Shown: positions 47,343 through 56,659 of the stretch, one piece after another
Numbering within the stretch: the stretch's first letter is position 1
Layout: every line of letters begins with the position of its first letter
Source of the DNA: Pedobacter foliorum
GTDB lineage: Bacteria > Bacteroidota > Bacteroidia > Sphingobacteriales > Sphingobacteriaceae
Length of the DNA: 64,000 nucleotides
Assembly: GCF_013266735.1 (NCBI RefSeq)
Contig: NZ_JABSNU010000004.1
Location: 248,001 to 312,000, forward strand
Direction of reading: 5' to 3'
Made by a program: the position numbers and the translations under genes
Notes under the pieces: generated by a model
Told to the model about the DNA's origin: nothing
What the model saw: the letters and a program-made list of their open reading frames with translations, nothing else
Database searches by the model: none

Positions 47343-47783
47343 TTAGCAGGAAATTTTTCCAACCCTTCCTTCATGTCTACCGCCCTCAAAAGGAGTATTA
47401 ATAAAGGTGGTTGTCATTTCTTTTGCAAGATCTTCAGATACAAATCTGGCAGGGATACACAAAACATTTGCATTGTTATGTTGTCTTGAAAGTGCAGCCA
47501 GTTCATTAAGCCAGCAAATTGCCGCCCTTACTTGTTGGTGTTTATTTGCAGTAATTGCAACACCATTAGCACTCCCACATACTAAAACACCAAAAGCGTA
47601 TTCTCCACTTTCCACTGCAGAAGCTACTGGATGAGCAAAATCAGGATAGTCAACAGATTGACTTGAATGAGTTCCAAAATCTTTAACTTCAAAATCTGCT
47701 AAATATGATTTTAATAGCTCTTTATATTCAAAACCAGCGTGATCTGCGCCTATTGCAATTTTTATCTTTTTATCTGTTGACAT
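47343..47783 (-). CDS. rpiB: Ribose 5-phosphate isomerase B
   Basis: Interconverts ribose 5-phosphate and ribulose 5-phosphate in the pentose phosphate pathway. It has 146 residues, the usual length. IGADHAGFEYKE, the catalytic Cys loop VLVCGSANGVAITANK, and the phosphate-binding HNNANVLCIPAR are present. The loop reads CGSANG instead of the CGTGIG of E. coli RpiB, a variant also found in relatives, so activity on other sugar phosphates is possible. It stands between tatC (40-base gap) and the M28 peptidase. Confidence 0.94.
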   Translation of the reverse strand: MSTDKKIKIAIGADHAGFEYKELLKSYLADFEVKDFGTHSSQSVDYPDFAHPVASAVESGEYAFGVLVCGSANGVAITANKHQQVRAAICWLNELAALSRQHNNANVLCIPARFVSEDLAKEMTTTFINTPFEGGRHEGRVGKISC

Positions 47784-47823
47784 TTTTAAACGATGTTATA
47801 ATTATTATAATATTTTACTAAGC

Positions 47824-48708
47824 TTATTTTACTTTGGCTACCCCATAAATATCTTTGTTCCTTTTTTTCTCAATGCTAGCTGATATAAATATACTCAACT
47901 CATACAGTAAGAATAATGGAAGCGCTACAATAAGCATGGTATACGGATCAGCAGTAGGAGTAACTACAGCTGCTATTATTAAAATAAGTACTGTTGAATA
48001 TCTTCTGCTTGCCCGCATAAATGCAGGAGTCATCACACCAAGTTTCGATAAGATGAAGATGATAACCGGTAACTGGAAAATTACTCCCGAACCAAGTGTT
48101 AACGTCATTACCGATGAAAGGTAAGAATCAATAGTAAAAGTGTTCTGAATCTCAGGACTTACAGTGAAATTAGTTAGGAAGTTGATAGATAATGGACAAA
48201 TAATATAATATCCAAATAGTATACCTAAGAAAAATAGAAATGAAGCGAATGCTACAAAGCCACTTGCAGATTTTCTTTCGTTGTCATGCAACGCTGGTTT
48301 TATAAACAACCATATTTCAAATAGTAAGTAGGGGATACCTAGTATAATACCGACCATTACACACGAGTTTAGCTGAAGCGTAAACTGTCCGGCCATTTCA
48401 GTATTGATGATTTTTGCATCAATTTTTGTAATACAAAATTCTGGACCTATAGACGGAAACCTTTCAACCAGCTTACACATCATACGATATGTCCAGAAGC
48501 TGGGATTTTTTGGTCCCATAATGATCGTATTAAAAATGAAATCAGTATAGTAAAATGCTCCAATTGTTAGTACAAGAACAACAGCTAATGCGCGCAATAA
48601 GTGCTTTCTAAGTACGTCAATGTGGTCAAAGAAAGACATTTCCGCCTCTAATGTTTTCCCTTTTTCTTTTATAGCACCAATAAGGTCCCTTTTTTTATTC
48701 TCACTCAT
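47824..48708 (-). CDS. tatC: Sec-independent translocase TatC
   Basis: Receptor subunit of the twin-arginine translocase, which binds the RR signal peptide. It has 294 residues with six membrane helices. The N-terminal motif MSFFDHIDVLRKHLLRAL and the conserved FEIWLFIKPAL segment fit TatC. A loop of about 40 residues between the first two helices (PKNPSFWTYRMMCKLVER onward) is longer than in E. coli and common in Bacteroidota. The two tatA genes are 24 kb away on the other strand. Confidence 0.96.
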   Translation of the reverse strand: MSENKKRDLIGAIKEKGKTLEAEMSFFDHIDVLRKHLLRALAVVLVLTIGAFYYTDFIFNTIIMGPKNPSFWTYRMMCKLVERFPSIGPEFCITKIDAKIINTEMAGQFTLQLNSCVMVGIILGIPYLLFEIWLFIKPALHDNERKSASGFVAFASFLFFLGILFGYYIICPLSINFLTNFTVSPEIQNTFTIDSYLSSVMTLTLGSGVIFQLPVIIFILSKLGVMTPAFMRASRRYSTVLILIIAAVVTPTADPYTMLIVALPLFLLYELSIFISASIEKKRNKDIYGVAKVK

Positions 48709-48729
48709 GTACGTTATTTGTAAAACAAA

Positions 48730-48760
48730 AATACCATTCTATTTTATTCAGAATGGTATT
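48730..48760 (-). terminator. Rho-independent terminator of the acc/fab operon
   Basis: Perfect 11-bp stem AATACCATTCT / AGAATGGTATT with a 9-base loop. On the minus strand it is followed by TTTGTTTT. It lies 30 bases after the accC stop and before tatC, so it separates the lipid operon from the tatC-rpiB-M28 unit. Confidence 0.85.
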
Positions 48761-48789
48761 TACGTTTTAAATCTTATAAATAGTTTTTT

Positions 48790-50130
48790 CTATTCTGAAA
48801 ATTCGAAGGTTTCCATAAACTTCGTGGTAAAATTACCAGCTCTAAAGTTAGGATCTTTCATCAATTTTAAGTGAAAAGGTATCGTAGTTTTTACACCTTC
48901 AATAACAAATTCACTTAAAGCACGCTCCATAGTACTAATTGCCTCTTCACGTGTTTGTGCAACACAGATTAATTTAGCAATCATAGAGTCGTAGTTAGAA
49001 GGAATTTGATAACCAGCATAAACGTGAGTATCAACCCTAACACCATGACCTCCAGGAGAGTGGAAATTAGTTATTTTACCAGGACAAGGTCTGAAGTTGT
49101 TAAAAGGATCTTCAGCATTAATCCTGCATTCAATAGCATGCATATCAGGCATATAGTTTTTACCTGAAATAGGAACTCCAGAAGCTACTTTAATTTGTTC
49201 TTTGATCAAATCGTAGTTAATTACTTCTTCTGTTACCGGATGCTCAACCTGAATACGGGTATTCATTTCCATGAAATAGAAATTGCGGTGTTTGTCTACC
49301 AAAAATTCTATAGTACCAGCACCTTCATATTGTACGGCAATCGCACCTTTGATAGCAGCTTCACCCATTTTCTCTCTTAACTCAGGAGTCATGAAAGGAG
49401 ATGGAGCCTCTTCAACAAGTTTTTGGTGACGACGTTGGATTGAACAATCACGCTCAGATAAGTGACAAGCCTTACCATATTGATCACCAATAATCTGGAT
49501 CTCGATATGACGTGGATCTTCAATGTATTTTTCTAAATATAATCCGTCGTTGCCAAAGGCAGCACCAGATTCTTGTCTTGCACTATCCCAAGCATTTTCG
49601 AACTCTTCATCTTTCCATACCACACGCATCCCGCGACCACCACCACCGGCAGTTGCTTTTAGGATAACAGGGTAGCCCATTTCGTTGGCAATTACTATAC
49701 CTTCTTTAACGCTTTCAAGTAAACCTTCAGATCCGGGAATAGTAGGAACACCAGCTTTTTTCATTGTCTCTTTAGCCGACGCTTTGTCGCCCATTGAGTT
49801 GATTTGCTCAGGTGTTGCACCAATAAATTTAATCCCGTAATCACGGCAAACTGAAGAGAATTTAGCATTCTCCGATAGAAATCCATAACCTGGGTGAATT
49901 GCATCTGCGTTAGTTAATTCAGCAGCAGATATAATGTTAGGAATGCTCAGGTAAGAATCTTTACTTGGTGGCGGCCCAATACAAACAGCTTCATCAGCAA
50001 AGCGTACGTGTAAGCTTTCTCTGTCAGCAGTAGAGTAAACGGCTACCGTTTTAATGCCCATTTCTTTACAGGTACGAATAATTCGCAAAGCGATTTCGCC
50101 CCTGTTGGCAATTAATATTTTCTTAAACAT
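48790..50130 (-). CDS. accC: Acetyl-CoA carboxylase, biotin carboxylase subunit
   Basis: ATP-grasp enzyme that carboxylates the biotin of AccB, the first half-reaction of malonyl-CoA formation. It has 446 residues, typical. [20 protein letters not shown], the glycine-rich ATP loop [12 protein letters not shown], and the catalytic-site [15 protein letters not shown] are intact. It follows accB after 121 bases, a gap holding a repeat element rather than a gene, and ends the lipid operon before a strong terminator. Confidence 0.97.
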   Translation of the reverse strand: MFKKILIANRGEIALRIIRTCKEMGIKTVAVYSTADRESLHVRFADEAVCIGPPPSKDSYLSIPNIISAAELTNADAIHPGYGFLSENAKFSSVCRDYGIKFIGATPEQINSMGDKASAKETMKKAGVPTIPGSEGLLESVKEGIVIANEMGYPVILKATAGGGGRGMRVVWKDEEFENAWDSARQESGAAFGNDGLYLEKYIEDPRHIEIQIIGDQYGKACHLSERDCSIQRRHQKLVEEAPSPFMTPELREKMGEAAIKGAIAVQYEGAGTIEFLVDKHRNFYFMEMNTRIQVEHPVTEEVINYDLIKEQIKVASGVPISGKNYMPDMHAIECRINAEDPFNNFRPCPGKITNFHSPGGHGVRVDTHVYAGYQIPSNYDSMIAKLICVAQTREEAISTMERALSEFVIEGVKTTIPFHLKLMKDPNFRAGNFTTKFMETFEFSE

Positions 50131-50144
50131 ATATTTTTCCTTTT

Positions 50145-50249
50145 CGTCATCCTGAATTTTCAGGAGTAGTATTTATTGATTTTTTGTCTTCAAGAATGCT
50201 ACGCACTTTATCTCAATACCTTTAGCAGGTACTAAAACTCAGTATGACG
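50145..50249. repeat. Repeat element with CGTCATCCTGA terminal inverted repeats
   Basis: A 105-bp element between accB and accC bounded by CGTCATCCTGA (50145-50155) and TCAGTATGACG (50239-50249), which are inverted repeats with one mismatch. A small hairpin TCCTGA-ATTT-TCAGGA lies at its left end. It has no coding frame. It is related by its core to short elements at 13171 and about 59690. Confidence 0.6.
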
Positions 50250-50251
50250 GA

Positions 50252-50725
50252 TTAAATTGGTTCTACTAAAAACAACGGTTGATCGTATTCTACTGGTGAT
50301 GCATTATCAACAAGTACTTTTACGATTCTTCCAGAAACTTCACTTTCTATTTCATTGAATAATTTCATTGCTTCAATAATACAGATCACTTTACCAGTAG
50401 AAACCTCGTCACCAACGTTTACGAACAACGGTTTATCAGGACTTGATGAACGATAAAACGTTCCAATCATTGGAGATTTTATAGTGATGTATTTTGAAGT
50501 ATCCTCAGCTGCAGGTGCAGATGCTGCCGGAGCTGCCGCCGCTTGTGGAGCTGCAGCTACAGGGATTGCAGACGTAACAACTGGAGCTGGAACAGTAGCA
50601 TGAACAACTGTTGGGGTCTGATTTGTTTTAATAGTTATCTTGAAGTCTTCTTGCTCAATAGCGACTTCATTTACGCCCGAACGAGAAACAAATTTAATAA
50701 GTTCCTGAATTTGTTTGATATCCAT
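50252..50725 (-). CDS. accB: Acetyl-CoA carboxylase, biotin carboxyl carrier protein
   Basis: Carries the biotin of acetyl-CoA carboxylase. It has 157 residues. An N-terminal dimer/interaction region (about 1-35) is followed by an Ala/Pro-rich flexible linker (about 38-75) and the biotinyl domain, with biotin on K121 in [11 protein letters not shown]. It is followed by accC and preceded by fabH, 152 bases upstream. That upstream gap is AT-rich with a 7-bp inverted repeat (ATGATTA / TAATCAT, 50775-50798), possibly an operator or promoter region. Confidence 0.97.
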   Translation of the reverse strand: MDIKQIQELIKFVSRSGVNEVAIEQEDFKITIKTNQTPTVVHATVPAPVVTSAIPVAAAPQAAAAPAASAPAAEDTSKYITIKSPMIGTFYRSSSPDKPLFVNVGDEVSTGKVICIIEAMKLFNEIESEVSGRIVKVLVDNASPVEYDQPLFLVEPI

Positions 50726-50877
50726 TTTTTGGTGTTATTTTAAGAAAACAATGTGTTTTAGAATTAACTAAGTTATGATTAATTATTATAATAATCATTA
50801 TGAGCCGCATTCAAAAAATCAATAAACGTGACTCATAACGACTTAACAATCTATAAGTTGTATTCTGGTTAAAAAAA

Positions 50878-51867
50878 TTAATATGCCCATTTTAAATAAA
50901 CTGAACCCCATGTAAAACCACCGCCAAAAGCAGCAAGTATAATGTTGTCCCCTTTTTTCAATTGGCTTTCCCATTCCCATAAACATAATGGGATGGTACC
51001 ATTTGTAGTATTACCGTAGCGCTGAATATTAATCATCACCTTTTCAGAACCAACACCCATTCTCGAAGCCGTAGCATCAATAATGCGTTTATTAGCCTGA
51101 TGAGGCACTAACCAGGTTACATCTTCTGATGTAAGGTTATTACGATCCATGATTTCAGCAGCAACATCTGCCATATTAGTTACAGCAAATTTAAATACTG
51201 CCTGACCTTCCTGATAAACAGAATGTTCATTGTTGTCAATTGTTTCGTGTGATGCTGGTCTTGCAGAACCACCAGCTTTCTGGTGTAAAAATTGTCTGCC
51301 GGAACCATCACTTCTAAGGATAGAGTCCATAACTCCGAAACCTTCTTCATTTGGTTCTAAAAGTACAGCGCCACAGCCGTCACCAAAAATAATACAAGTA
51401 GTGCGGTCCTGATAGTTAATGATGGAAGACATTTTATCGCCTCCTACTACCAATACTTTTTTGTGCTTACCAGATTCAATGAATTGAGCTCCGGTTGAAA
51501 CACCATAAATGAAACCGGAGCAAGCAGCCTGAAGGTCGTAACCCCATGCATTTTTTGCTCCAATTTTGTCTGCCAAAATATTAGCAGAGGCAGGGAAAGG
51601 TAAATCCGGTGTAGTTGTACAGAAGATGATCAATTCAATCTCCTCAGCACTAATTCCACGTTTTTTAAGTAATCCATTAACGGCATGAACTGCCATATCT
51701 GAAGTACCTAAACCTTCACCTTTTAGTATTCTGCGCTCTTTTATGCCTGTTCTGGATGTAATCCATTCATCCGTAGTGTCTACAATCGATTCTAGCTCTT
51801 TGTTTGTAAGCACGTATTCGGGAACGTAGCCATTAACAGCCGTAATCGCAGCATGAATTTTACTCAT
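50878..51867 (-). CDS. fabH: 3-oxoacyl-ACP synthase III (KAS III)
   Basis: Starts fatty acid synthesis by condensing acyl-CoA with malonyl-ACP. It has 329 residues. The triad is C116 ([11 protein letters not shown]), His in [10 protein letters not shown] (about 256) and Asn in [12 protein letters not shown] (about 286). In Bacteroidota it probably accepts branched primers, which fits with the branched-chain E1 in this window, but that is inference. It lies 9 bases after plsX on the same strand. Confidence 0.96.
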   Translation of the reverse strand: MSKIHAAITAVNGYVPEYVLTNKELESIVDTTDEWITSRTGIKERRILKGEGLGTSDMAVHAVNGLLKKRGISAEEIELIIFCTTTPDLPFPASANILADKIGAKNAWGYDLQAACSGFIYGVSTGAQFIESGKHKKVLVVGGDKMSSIINYQDRTTCIIFGDGCGAVLLEPNEEGFGVMDSILRSDGSGRQFLHQKAGGSARPASHETIDNNEHSVYQEGQAVFKFAVTNMADVAAEIMDRNNLTSEDVTWLVPHQANKRIIDATASRMGVGSEKVMINIQRYGNTTNGTIPLCLWEWESQLKKGDNIILAAFGGGFTWGSVYLKWAY

Positions 51868-51876
51868 TTTTTGATA

Positions 51877-52818
51877 TTAATTATTAAATGCGGCCTGTAT
51901 TTTGCCTACCAAGCCTGTAGTAATCATGTCTCTCGACTGTAATATCATATTTTTTACAGCCGTTGGACTAGAAATTCCGTGTCCTATAACAACCGGAGCA
52001 TTTACTCCAAGAACCGGGCTTCCGCCGTAGTTCTCGTAATTAAAGCGGTCAAAGAATTCATCTTTTAAACCTCTTTTTAAAGTTAACACATAGAAAGATT
52101 CTGCAAGTTTAAGCATTACATTTCCAGTAAAGCCATCACAAACAACAACATCGGCCTTATCGTTAAATAAGTCGCGTCCTTCTACGTTACCTATGAAGTT
52201 AAACAAATTGGTATCTTTCATCAAAGGGAAAGTTGCTAAACTCAGCATATTTCCTTTTTCATCTTCTTCACCAATGTTCATCAAGGCTACTTTTGGGTTA
52301 TTAATACCCATTACATTTTCTGCGTACAAGCTTCCAAGTACACCAAATTGTAATAAAGTATCCGGCTTGCAATCAGCGTTCGCACCTACATCCACCATTA
52401 AACCTACTCCACCGCTGAGCTTGGGTAAAAACGTAGAAAGACATGGTCTGATGATTCCGGGAATAGTTTTTACACTAAAAACGGCACCAACAAGCATGGC
52501 TCCCGAATTACCTGCACTAGCAAATGAATCAAGTTTACCTTCTTTAAGTAATTGAAAACCTATAGAAATACTGGAATTAGGCTTCTGAACGATAGCCTTA
52601 GTGGGATGTTCACCCATACCTATTACCTCCTCGGTATGAACGTATTCAAAGAGACTCGGATCAAATCCGTTTTCGGAGAGTAAAGGTTTTATCTGCTGCG
52701 TATCTCCAATAAGCACTATTTGCTCACCTGGAGATAACAATGGATGGGCAGCTATTGCTCCTAAAACATTTGCTTTAGGAGCATAGTCTCCGCCCATTAT
52801 ATCGAGACCTATTTTCAT
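51877..52818 (-). CDS. plsX: Phosphate acyltransferase PlsX
   Basis: Converts acyl-ACP to acyl phosphate, the substrate of PlsY in phospholipid synthesis. It has 313 residues. IGLDIMGGDYAPKANVLGA, the SAGNSGAMLVGA loop, and VVCDGFTGNVMLKLAE are the family signatures. It is followed by fabH after 9 bases; rpmF lies 98 bases upstream. This rpmF-plsX-fabH order is widespread in bacteria. Confidence 0.97.
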   Translation of the reverse strand: MKIGLDIMGGDYAPKANVLGAIAAHPLLSPGEQIVLIGDTQQIKPLLSENGFDPSLFEYVHTEEVIGMGEHPTKAIVQKPNSSISIGFQLLKEGKLDSFASAGNSGAMLVGAVFSVKTIPGIIRPCLSTFLPKLSGGVGLMVDVGANADCKPDTLLQFGVLGSLYAENVMGINNPKVALMNIGEEDEKGNMLSLATFPLMKDTNLFNFIGNVEGRDLFNDKADVVVCDGFTGNVMLKLAESFYVLTLKRGLKDEFFDRFNYENYGGSPVLGVNAPVVIGHGISSPTAVKNMILQSRDMITTGLVGKIQAAFNN

Positions 52819-52916
52819 AGTAAAAAATCAGTTTGTGTATAAGGTAAAATCACCCTTGTTTCCAGTCCCTAAGTTAAACTTTCAAAGACTTAAAACACAA
52901 ACTATTTTTCAGAAAA

Positions 52917-53108
52917 TTAACCTATTGAGGTGTTTTCAATAACTAATTTACCGTTGTAGTACAAGTTACCATCAACGTTGTAAGCGCGGTGAGGTGTGTG
53001 GATTGCGCCAGTTGTTTGACAAGTAGCTAAAGAAGGAGCTTCTGCTTTATAGTGTGTTCTTCTTTTATCTCTTCTACTTTTAGAAATCTTGCGTTTTGGA
53101 TGTGCCAT
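52917..53108 (-). CDS. rpmF: Ribosomal protein bL32
   Basis: Large-subunit ribosomal protein of 63 residues. The start [17 protein letters not shown] is canonical. Only one Cys ([16 protein letters not shown]) is left in place of the four-Cys zinc site, so this is the zinc-independent (C-minus) form. It sits between the DUF177 gene (18-base gap) and plsX, the usual place of rpmF. Confidence 0.97.
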   Translation of the reverse strand: MAHPKRKISKSRRDKRRTHYKAEAPSLATCQTTGAIHTPHRAYNVDGNLYYNGKLVIENTSIG

Positions 53109-53126
53109 TGCTGATTTATTTAATTA

Positions 53127-53687
53127 TTATTTTAATTTTTTTAATGCTGCCCAACGTGGGTCATCATCTTGTTGTTCTTCTTCTTCGTTTTGTGTTCCGA
53201 CAGAAAGACTTTCCAATCTTGCTATCATTTCCTGGTCGCATTTCTGGCCATCGCCGTTCTGCTCGCAGATTTTTATATAAGGGACAGATACAGTGATAAA
53301 TTCATAAAGAACCTCAGATATATCTAATTCACTTTCTTTTTTATTCAGAACAATGATCTCCAGATCATCACTCTCTAACTCATCTTCAGCAAATTTTACA
53401 ATCTGCCTTTCTTGTATATTTATTGGTGCTGCAAATTCGGCTAAACATTTGTCGCAGTCTAAAATTATAGTTCCCTCAATATGGATCTGTAAAATTAGCA
53501 TTGTTTCCTGTTTGTCTAATTCAACACTAGCTTTTAAATCACCTTTTTTTACTAAAGAGTATTCAAAAGCATCAAAAAAGCTGTTATCAATCTCAAAGTC
53601 AAACTGATGTTTGCCAATTTTTAAGCCTGTAAAGGGGATCGAAAATTGTTTTAATGGTTTCAATTGTAACAAAATTTTAGCCCGCAA
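53127..53687 (-). CDS. DUF177 (YceD) protein
   Basis: A 186-residue protein of the YceD/DUF177 family, found next to rpmF in most bacteria and linked to 23S rRNA or ribosome assembly, although its exact role is not settled. The two Cys-containing segments LDCDKCLAEF and KICEQNGDGQKCD fit a metal-binding pair. The C-terminus is acidic and ends DDDPRWAALKKLK, a common end in this family. It is 18 bases upstream of rpmF and 52 bases downstream of pdxA. Confidence 0.9.
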   Translation of the reverse strand: MRAKILLQLKPLKQFSIPFTGLKIGKHQFDFEIDNSFFDAFEYSLVKKGDLKASVELDKQETMLILQIHIEGTIILDCDKCLAEFAAPINIQERQIVKFAEDELESDDLEIIVLNKKESELDISEVLYEFITVSVPYIKICEQNGDGQKCDQEMIARLESLSVGTQNEEEEQQDDDPRWAALKKLK

Positions 53688-53739
53688 ATGTAAGAATTAA
53701 TTTGACATTTCTAAAATGTTATTGAAAAATAAAATCCTC

Positions 53740-54825
53740 TTAATTTGCGTCATCTTTCATATCTGCAGCAGTTTCTATAATTTTTCCACCACTGCGTAGT
53801 TGATTTTTTAATAATTCTTCCTGTTCTCTTCTGTTTTTTACAATATGAGTTGCGGCAAAAACAGCTTCGATAAATGAAGTCGGATCAGCAAGATTCTTTC
53901 CTGCAATATCATATCCTGTTCCATGGTCAGGGGAGGTGCGTACAATTTTTAAACCTGCACTATAATTAACCCCTGTACTGAAAGCAATTGTTTTAAACGG
54001 AATCAAGCCCTGGTCATGGTACATTGCCAATACAGCGTCAAACTGTTTGTAACCACCATTGCCAAAAAAACCGTCTGCAGGATATGGCCCAAAACAAATC
54101 ACTCCTTTATCAAAAGCCTCCTGAATTGCAGGTGAAATAATATCTGCTTCTTCTTTTCCTAACAAACCATTGTCGCCTGCATGTGGATTAAGCCCAAGAA
54201 CTGCAATTTTTGGTTTTTCTACCCAGAAATCCTTTTTCAGGCTCTCATTCATCATCACCAATTTCTTTACAATCTTGTCTTTGGTAATGCTGCTCGATAC
54301 TTCAGTAATAGGAATATGTCCTGTTACAACACCAACACGAATGTCTTCGCTTATTAAAAACATCAGCACATCATCACTGCCGCTGCGTTCTTGCAGGTAT
54401 TCTGTATGGCCCGGAAAATTAAAAGTATCCGATTGTATATTGTGTTTGTTTATTGGAGCAGTTACCAATGCATCAATGTTTCCATTAATCAGGTCATCAG
54501 TTGCTTTTTCTAAAGATAACAAGGCATATTTACCGCCTGTTTCATTAGAAACTCCTAAATCTATCTTTACATCTTCTTCCCAGCAATTAATCAGGTTAGC
54601 TTTTTTTGGATTAGCCGCATCAGCACTAGTGATCACGTTGAAAACAAAATCACTTAATCCTAATGCTTTGCGATGATAAGACGCAACTTTAGTATGGCCG
54701 TAAACAATAGGCGTACAATAATCAAGGATACGATTTTCGGACAAGGTTTTAAGAATAACCTCTAATCCTATCCCGTTTACATCACCTATACTTATACCGA
54801 TTTTAATTTTGTTGCTCATATCCAA
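53740..54825 (-). CDS. pdxA: 4-hydroxythreonine-4-phosphate dehydrogenase
   Basis: Oxidises 4-phosphohydroxy-L-threonine in the DXP-dependent pathway to pyridoxal phosphate; dxs, earlier in this window, makes the other precursor. It has 361 residues, slightly longer than the usual 330 or so because of short extensions at both ends. The metal-binding His are visible in FPGHTEYL, AMYHDQGLIPFK and RTSPDHGTGYDIAG. It is the first gene of the minus-strand lipid operon and is divergent from rsmA. Confidence 0.96.
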   Translation of the reverse strand: MDMSNKIKIGISIGDVNGIGLEVILKTLSENRILDYCTPIVYGHTKVASYHRKALGLSDFVFNVITSADAANPKKANLINCWEEDVKIDLGVSNETGGKYALLSLEKATDDLINGNIDALVTAPINKHNIQSDTFNFPGHTEYLQERSGSDDVLMFLISEDIRVGVVTGHIPITEVSSSITKDKIVKKLVMMNESLKKDFWVEKPKIAVLGLNPHAGDNGLLGKEEADIISPAIQEAFDKGVICFGPYPADGFFGNGGYKQFDAVLAMYHDQGLIPFKTIAFSTGVNYSAGLKIVRTSPDHGTGYDIAGKNLADPTSFIEAVFAATHIVKNRREQEELLKNQLRSGGKIIETAADMKDDAN

Positions 54826-54920
54826 ATAGAAAATTTAGCGCAAATTACAGAATTTCACCTTAATGTTAGTCCGATACTAGTAAAACTTTACTTATTTTGC
54901 AGCTTTTAATAGATCAGGAT

Positions 54921-55703
54921 ATGAGTTTGGTAAAGGCAAAAAAACATTTAGGGCAACATTTTTTAACAGATAAAAAGATTGCGGCAAAAATAGTAAATGG
55001 CCTTATTCATACAGATAAGTACAAGCAGGTACTTGAGGTGGGGCCGGGAATGGGAATCTTATCAGATATCTTATTAGAACGAACAGATTTGGAAACTTTC
55101 CTTATTGATATAGATGTAGAGTCGTATCATTTTCTGAAAGAAAAGTACCCTCAGCTAGGTGATAGGCTAATAAATGGAGATTTCCTGGCATTAAATCTTT
55201 CAGAGATTTTTCCTGCTAAGTATGCCATCATCGGGAATTTCCCTTACAACATTTCTTCTCAGATCTTGTTCAAGATTCTTGAAAACAGAGAACATGTAGT
55301 TGAAATGGTGGGGATGTTTCAAAAGGAGGTTGCGGAGCGTTGTGCTTCTAAAGAAGGTACTAAAGATTACGGTATTTTAAGTGTGTTGATTCAGGCTTAT
55401 TACGATATTGAATACTTGTTTACTGTTAAACCGGGTACATTTAATCCACCTCCAAAAGTAAATTCAGGAGTAATCAGACTTAGCCGAAATAATGTAGAAA
55501 CACTGCCGTGTGATGAAAAGCTTTTTTGGCGAACCGTAAAAGCAGGCTTTAATCAACGTAGAAAAACCTTGCGTAATGCACTTTCAGGTGTTGTGCCTAA
55601 AGATAAAATGGATGATCATCCGTTTTTTGATAAGCGTGCCGAGCAGTTGTCTGTTGCAAGTTTTATAGAGCTTACACAGCACTTGGCTTTTCTTACTAAA
55701 TAA
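54921..55703 (+). CDS. rsmA: 16S rRNA (adenine-1518/1519-N6)-dimethyltransferase
   Basis: Dimethylates two adjacent adenines in the 3' end of 16S rRNA. With the ATG at 54921 the protein has 260 residues and starts MSLVKAKKHLGQHFL, which fits the family; an in-frame TTG at 54897 would add eight residues of no clear value. The SAM motif LEVGPGMGILSDIL and the catalytic NFPYN are intact. It is divergent from pdxA and followed by the hydroxyacid dehydrogenase after 29 bases. Confidence 0.97.
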   Translation: MSLVKAKKHLGQHFLTDKKIAAKIVNGLIHTDKYKQVLEVGPGMGILSDILLERTDLETFLIDIDVESYHFLKEKYPQLGDRLINGDFLALNLSEIFPAKYAIIGNFPYNISSQILFKILENREHVVEMVGMFQKEVAERCASKEGTKDYGILSVLIQAYYDIEYLFTVKPGTFNPPPKVNSGVIRLSRNNVETLPCDEKLFWRTVKAGFNQRRKTLRNALSGVVPKDKMDDHPFFDKRAEQLSVASFIELTQHLAFLTK

Positions 55704-55732
55704 ACTGACTCCGCATAAATAGAATTCTAATA

Positions 55733-56659
55733 ATGACCAAAGGGAAAATATTAATAGTTGACGATTTGCATCCGGCATTTAAAGAAAGTGCCACCGCAAT
55801 AGGATACGAAGTAAATGATCAGCCGTTAATTACAAGAGCTGAAACACTTGCTATAATTGCTGAATACGACGGAATAGCTGTTCGTACAAAGTTTTTAATT
55901 GATAAAGAACTTTTAAGTGCCGCAACTAAGCTAAAGTTTGTGGCAAGAGCAGGTGCAGGCTTAGATAATATAGACGAGGCTTTTGCAAAAGAAAGAAATA
56001 TCCAACTGCTAAATGCTCCAGAAGGGAACATGGATGCCGTAGGAGAGCACGCTACCGGTCTGTTGCTATCGCTAATGAACAACTTCCGCAAAGCAGATGT
56101 TGAAGTGCGAAATGGCGTTTGGGATAGAGAGGGTGGTCGCGGATATGAATTAAAAGGTAAAACCGTAGGTATAATAGGCTATGGCTTTATGGGCAAAAGC
56201 TTTGCAAAGAAAATGGCAGGTTTTGATGTTAACGTAATTGCGTACGACAAATATAAAACAGGCTTTACGGATGCTTACGCCAAAGAAGTGAGTATGGAAG
56301 AGATTGTAAAGCAAAGCGATGTGCTAAGCTTGCACGTTCCGCTAACAAAAGAAACCAGACAAATGGTTGATGAAGAGTATTTGCTTCATTTCCGCAAACC
56401 TATATTTTTCATCAATACCGCCAGAGGTGAGGTGGTAAATACCAAAGCAGTTTTAAATGCTATTAAAGCAAATAAAATACTTGGAGCAGGATTGGATGTA
56501 CTCGAAGTAGAGAAATTCCCTGCTTTAGGAACTCAGGACTGGTATCAGGAGCTAGTTAAATCCGACAAAGTGATACTAACCCCACACGTTGGCGGTTGGA
56601 CTTTCGATTCTTACCGTAAAATATCCGAAGTGCTTGCCGAGAAGCTAAGCAGCTTATAA
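55733..56659 (+). CDS. NAD-dependent 2-hydroxyacid dehydrogenase (SerA-like)
   Basis: A 308-residue member of the D-isomer specific 2-hydroxyacid dehydrogenase family. The nucleotide motif is GIIGYGFMGKSFA; the catalytic Arg, Glu and His lie in NTARGEVV, LDVLEVEKFP and LTPHVGGWT. It lacks the C-terminal ACT domain of long SerA and resembles short phosphoglycerate dehydrogenases or related reductases; the substrate is uncertain. It follows rsmA after 29 bases, and its last 6 bases overlap the convergent M1 peptidase gene. Confidence 0.9.
   Translation: MTKGKILIVDDLHPAFKESATAIGYEVNDQPLITRAETLAIIAEYDGIAVRTKFLIDKELLSAATKLKFVARAGAGLDNIDEAFAKERNIQLLNAPEGNMDAVGEHATGLLLSLMNNFRKADVEVRNGVWDREGGRGYELKGKTVGIIGYGFMGKSFAKKMAGFDVNVIAYDKYKTGFTDAYAKEVSMEEIVKQSDVLSLHVPLTKETRQMVDEEYLLHFRKPIFFINTARGEVVNTKAVLNAIKANKILGAGLDVLEVEKFPALGTQDWYQELVKSDKVILTPHVGGWTFDSYRKISEVLAEKLSSL

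Noticed and set aside
54170..54676. 168-residue plus-strand frame opposite pdxA
   Set aside because: It is antisense to well-conserved pdxA motifs and shows the Ser/Leu/Phe-rich composition typical of shadow frames.
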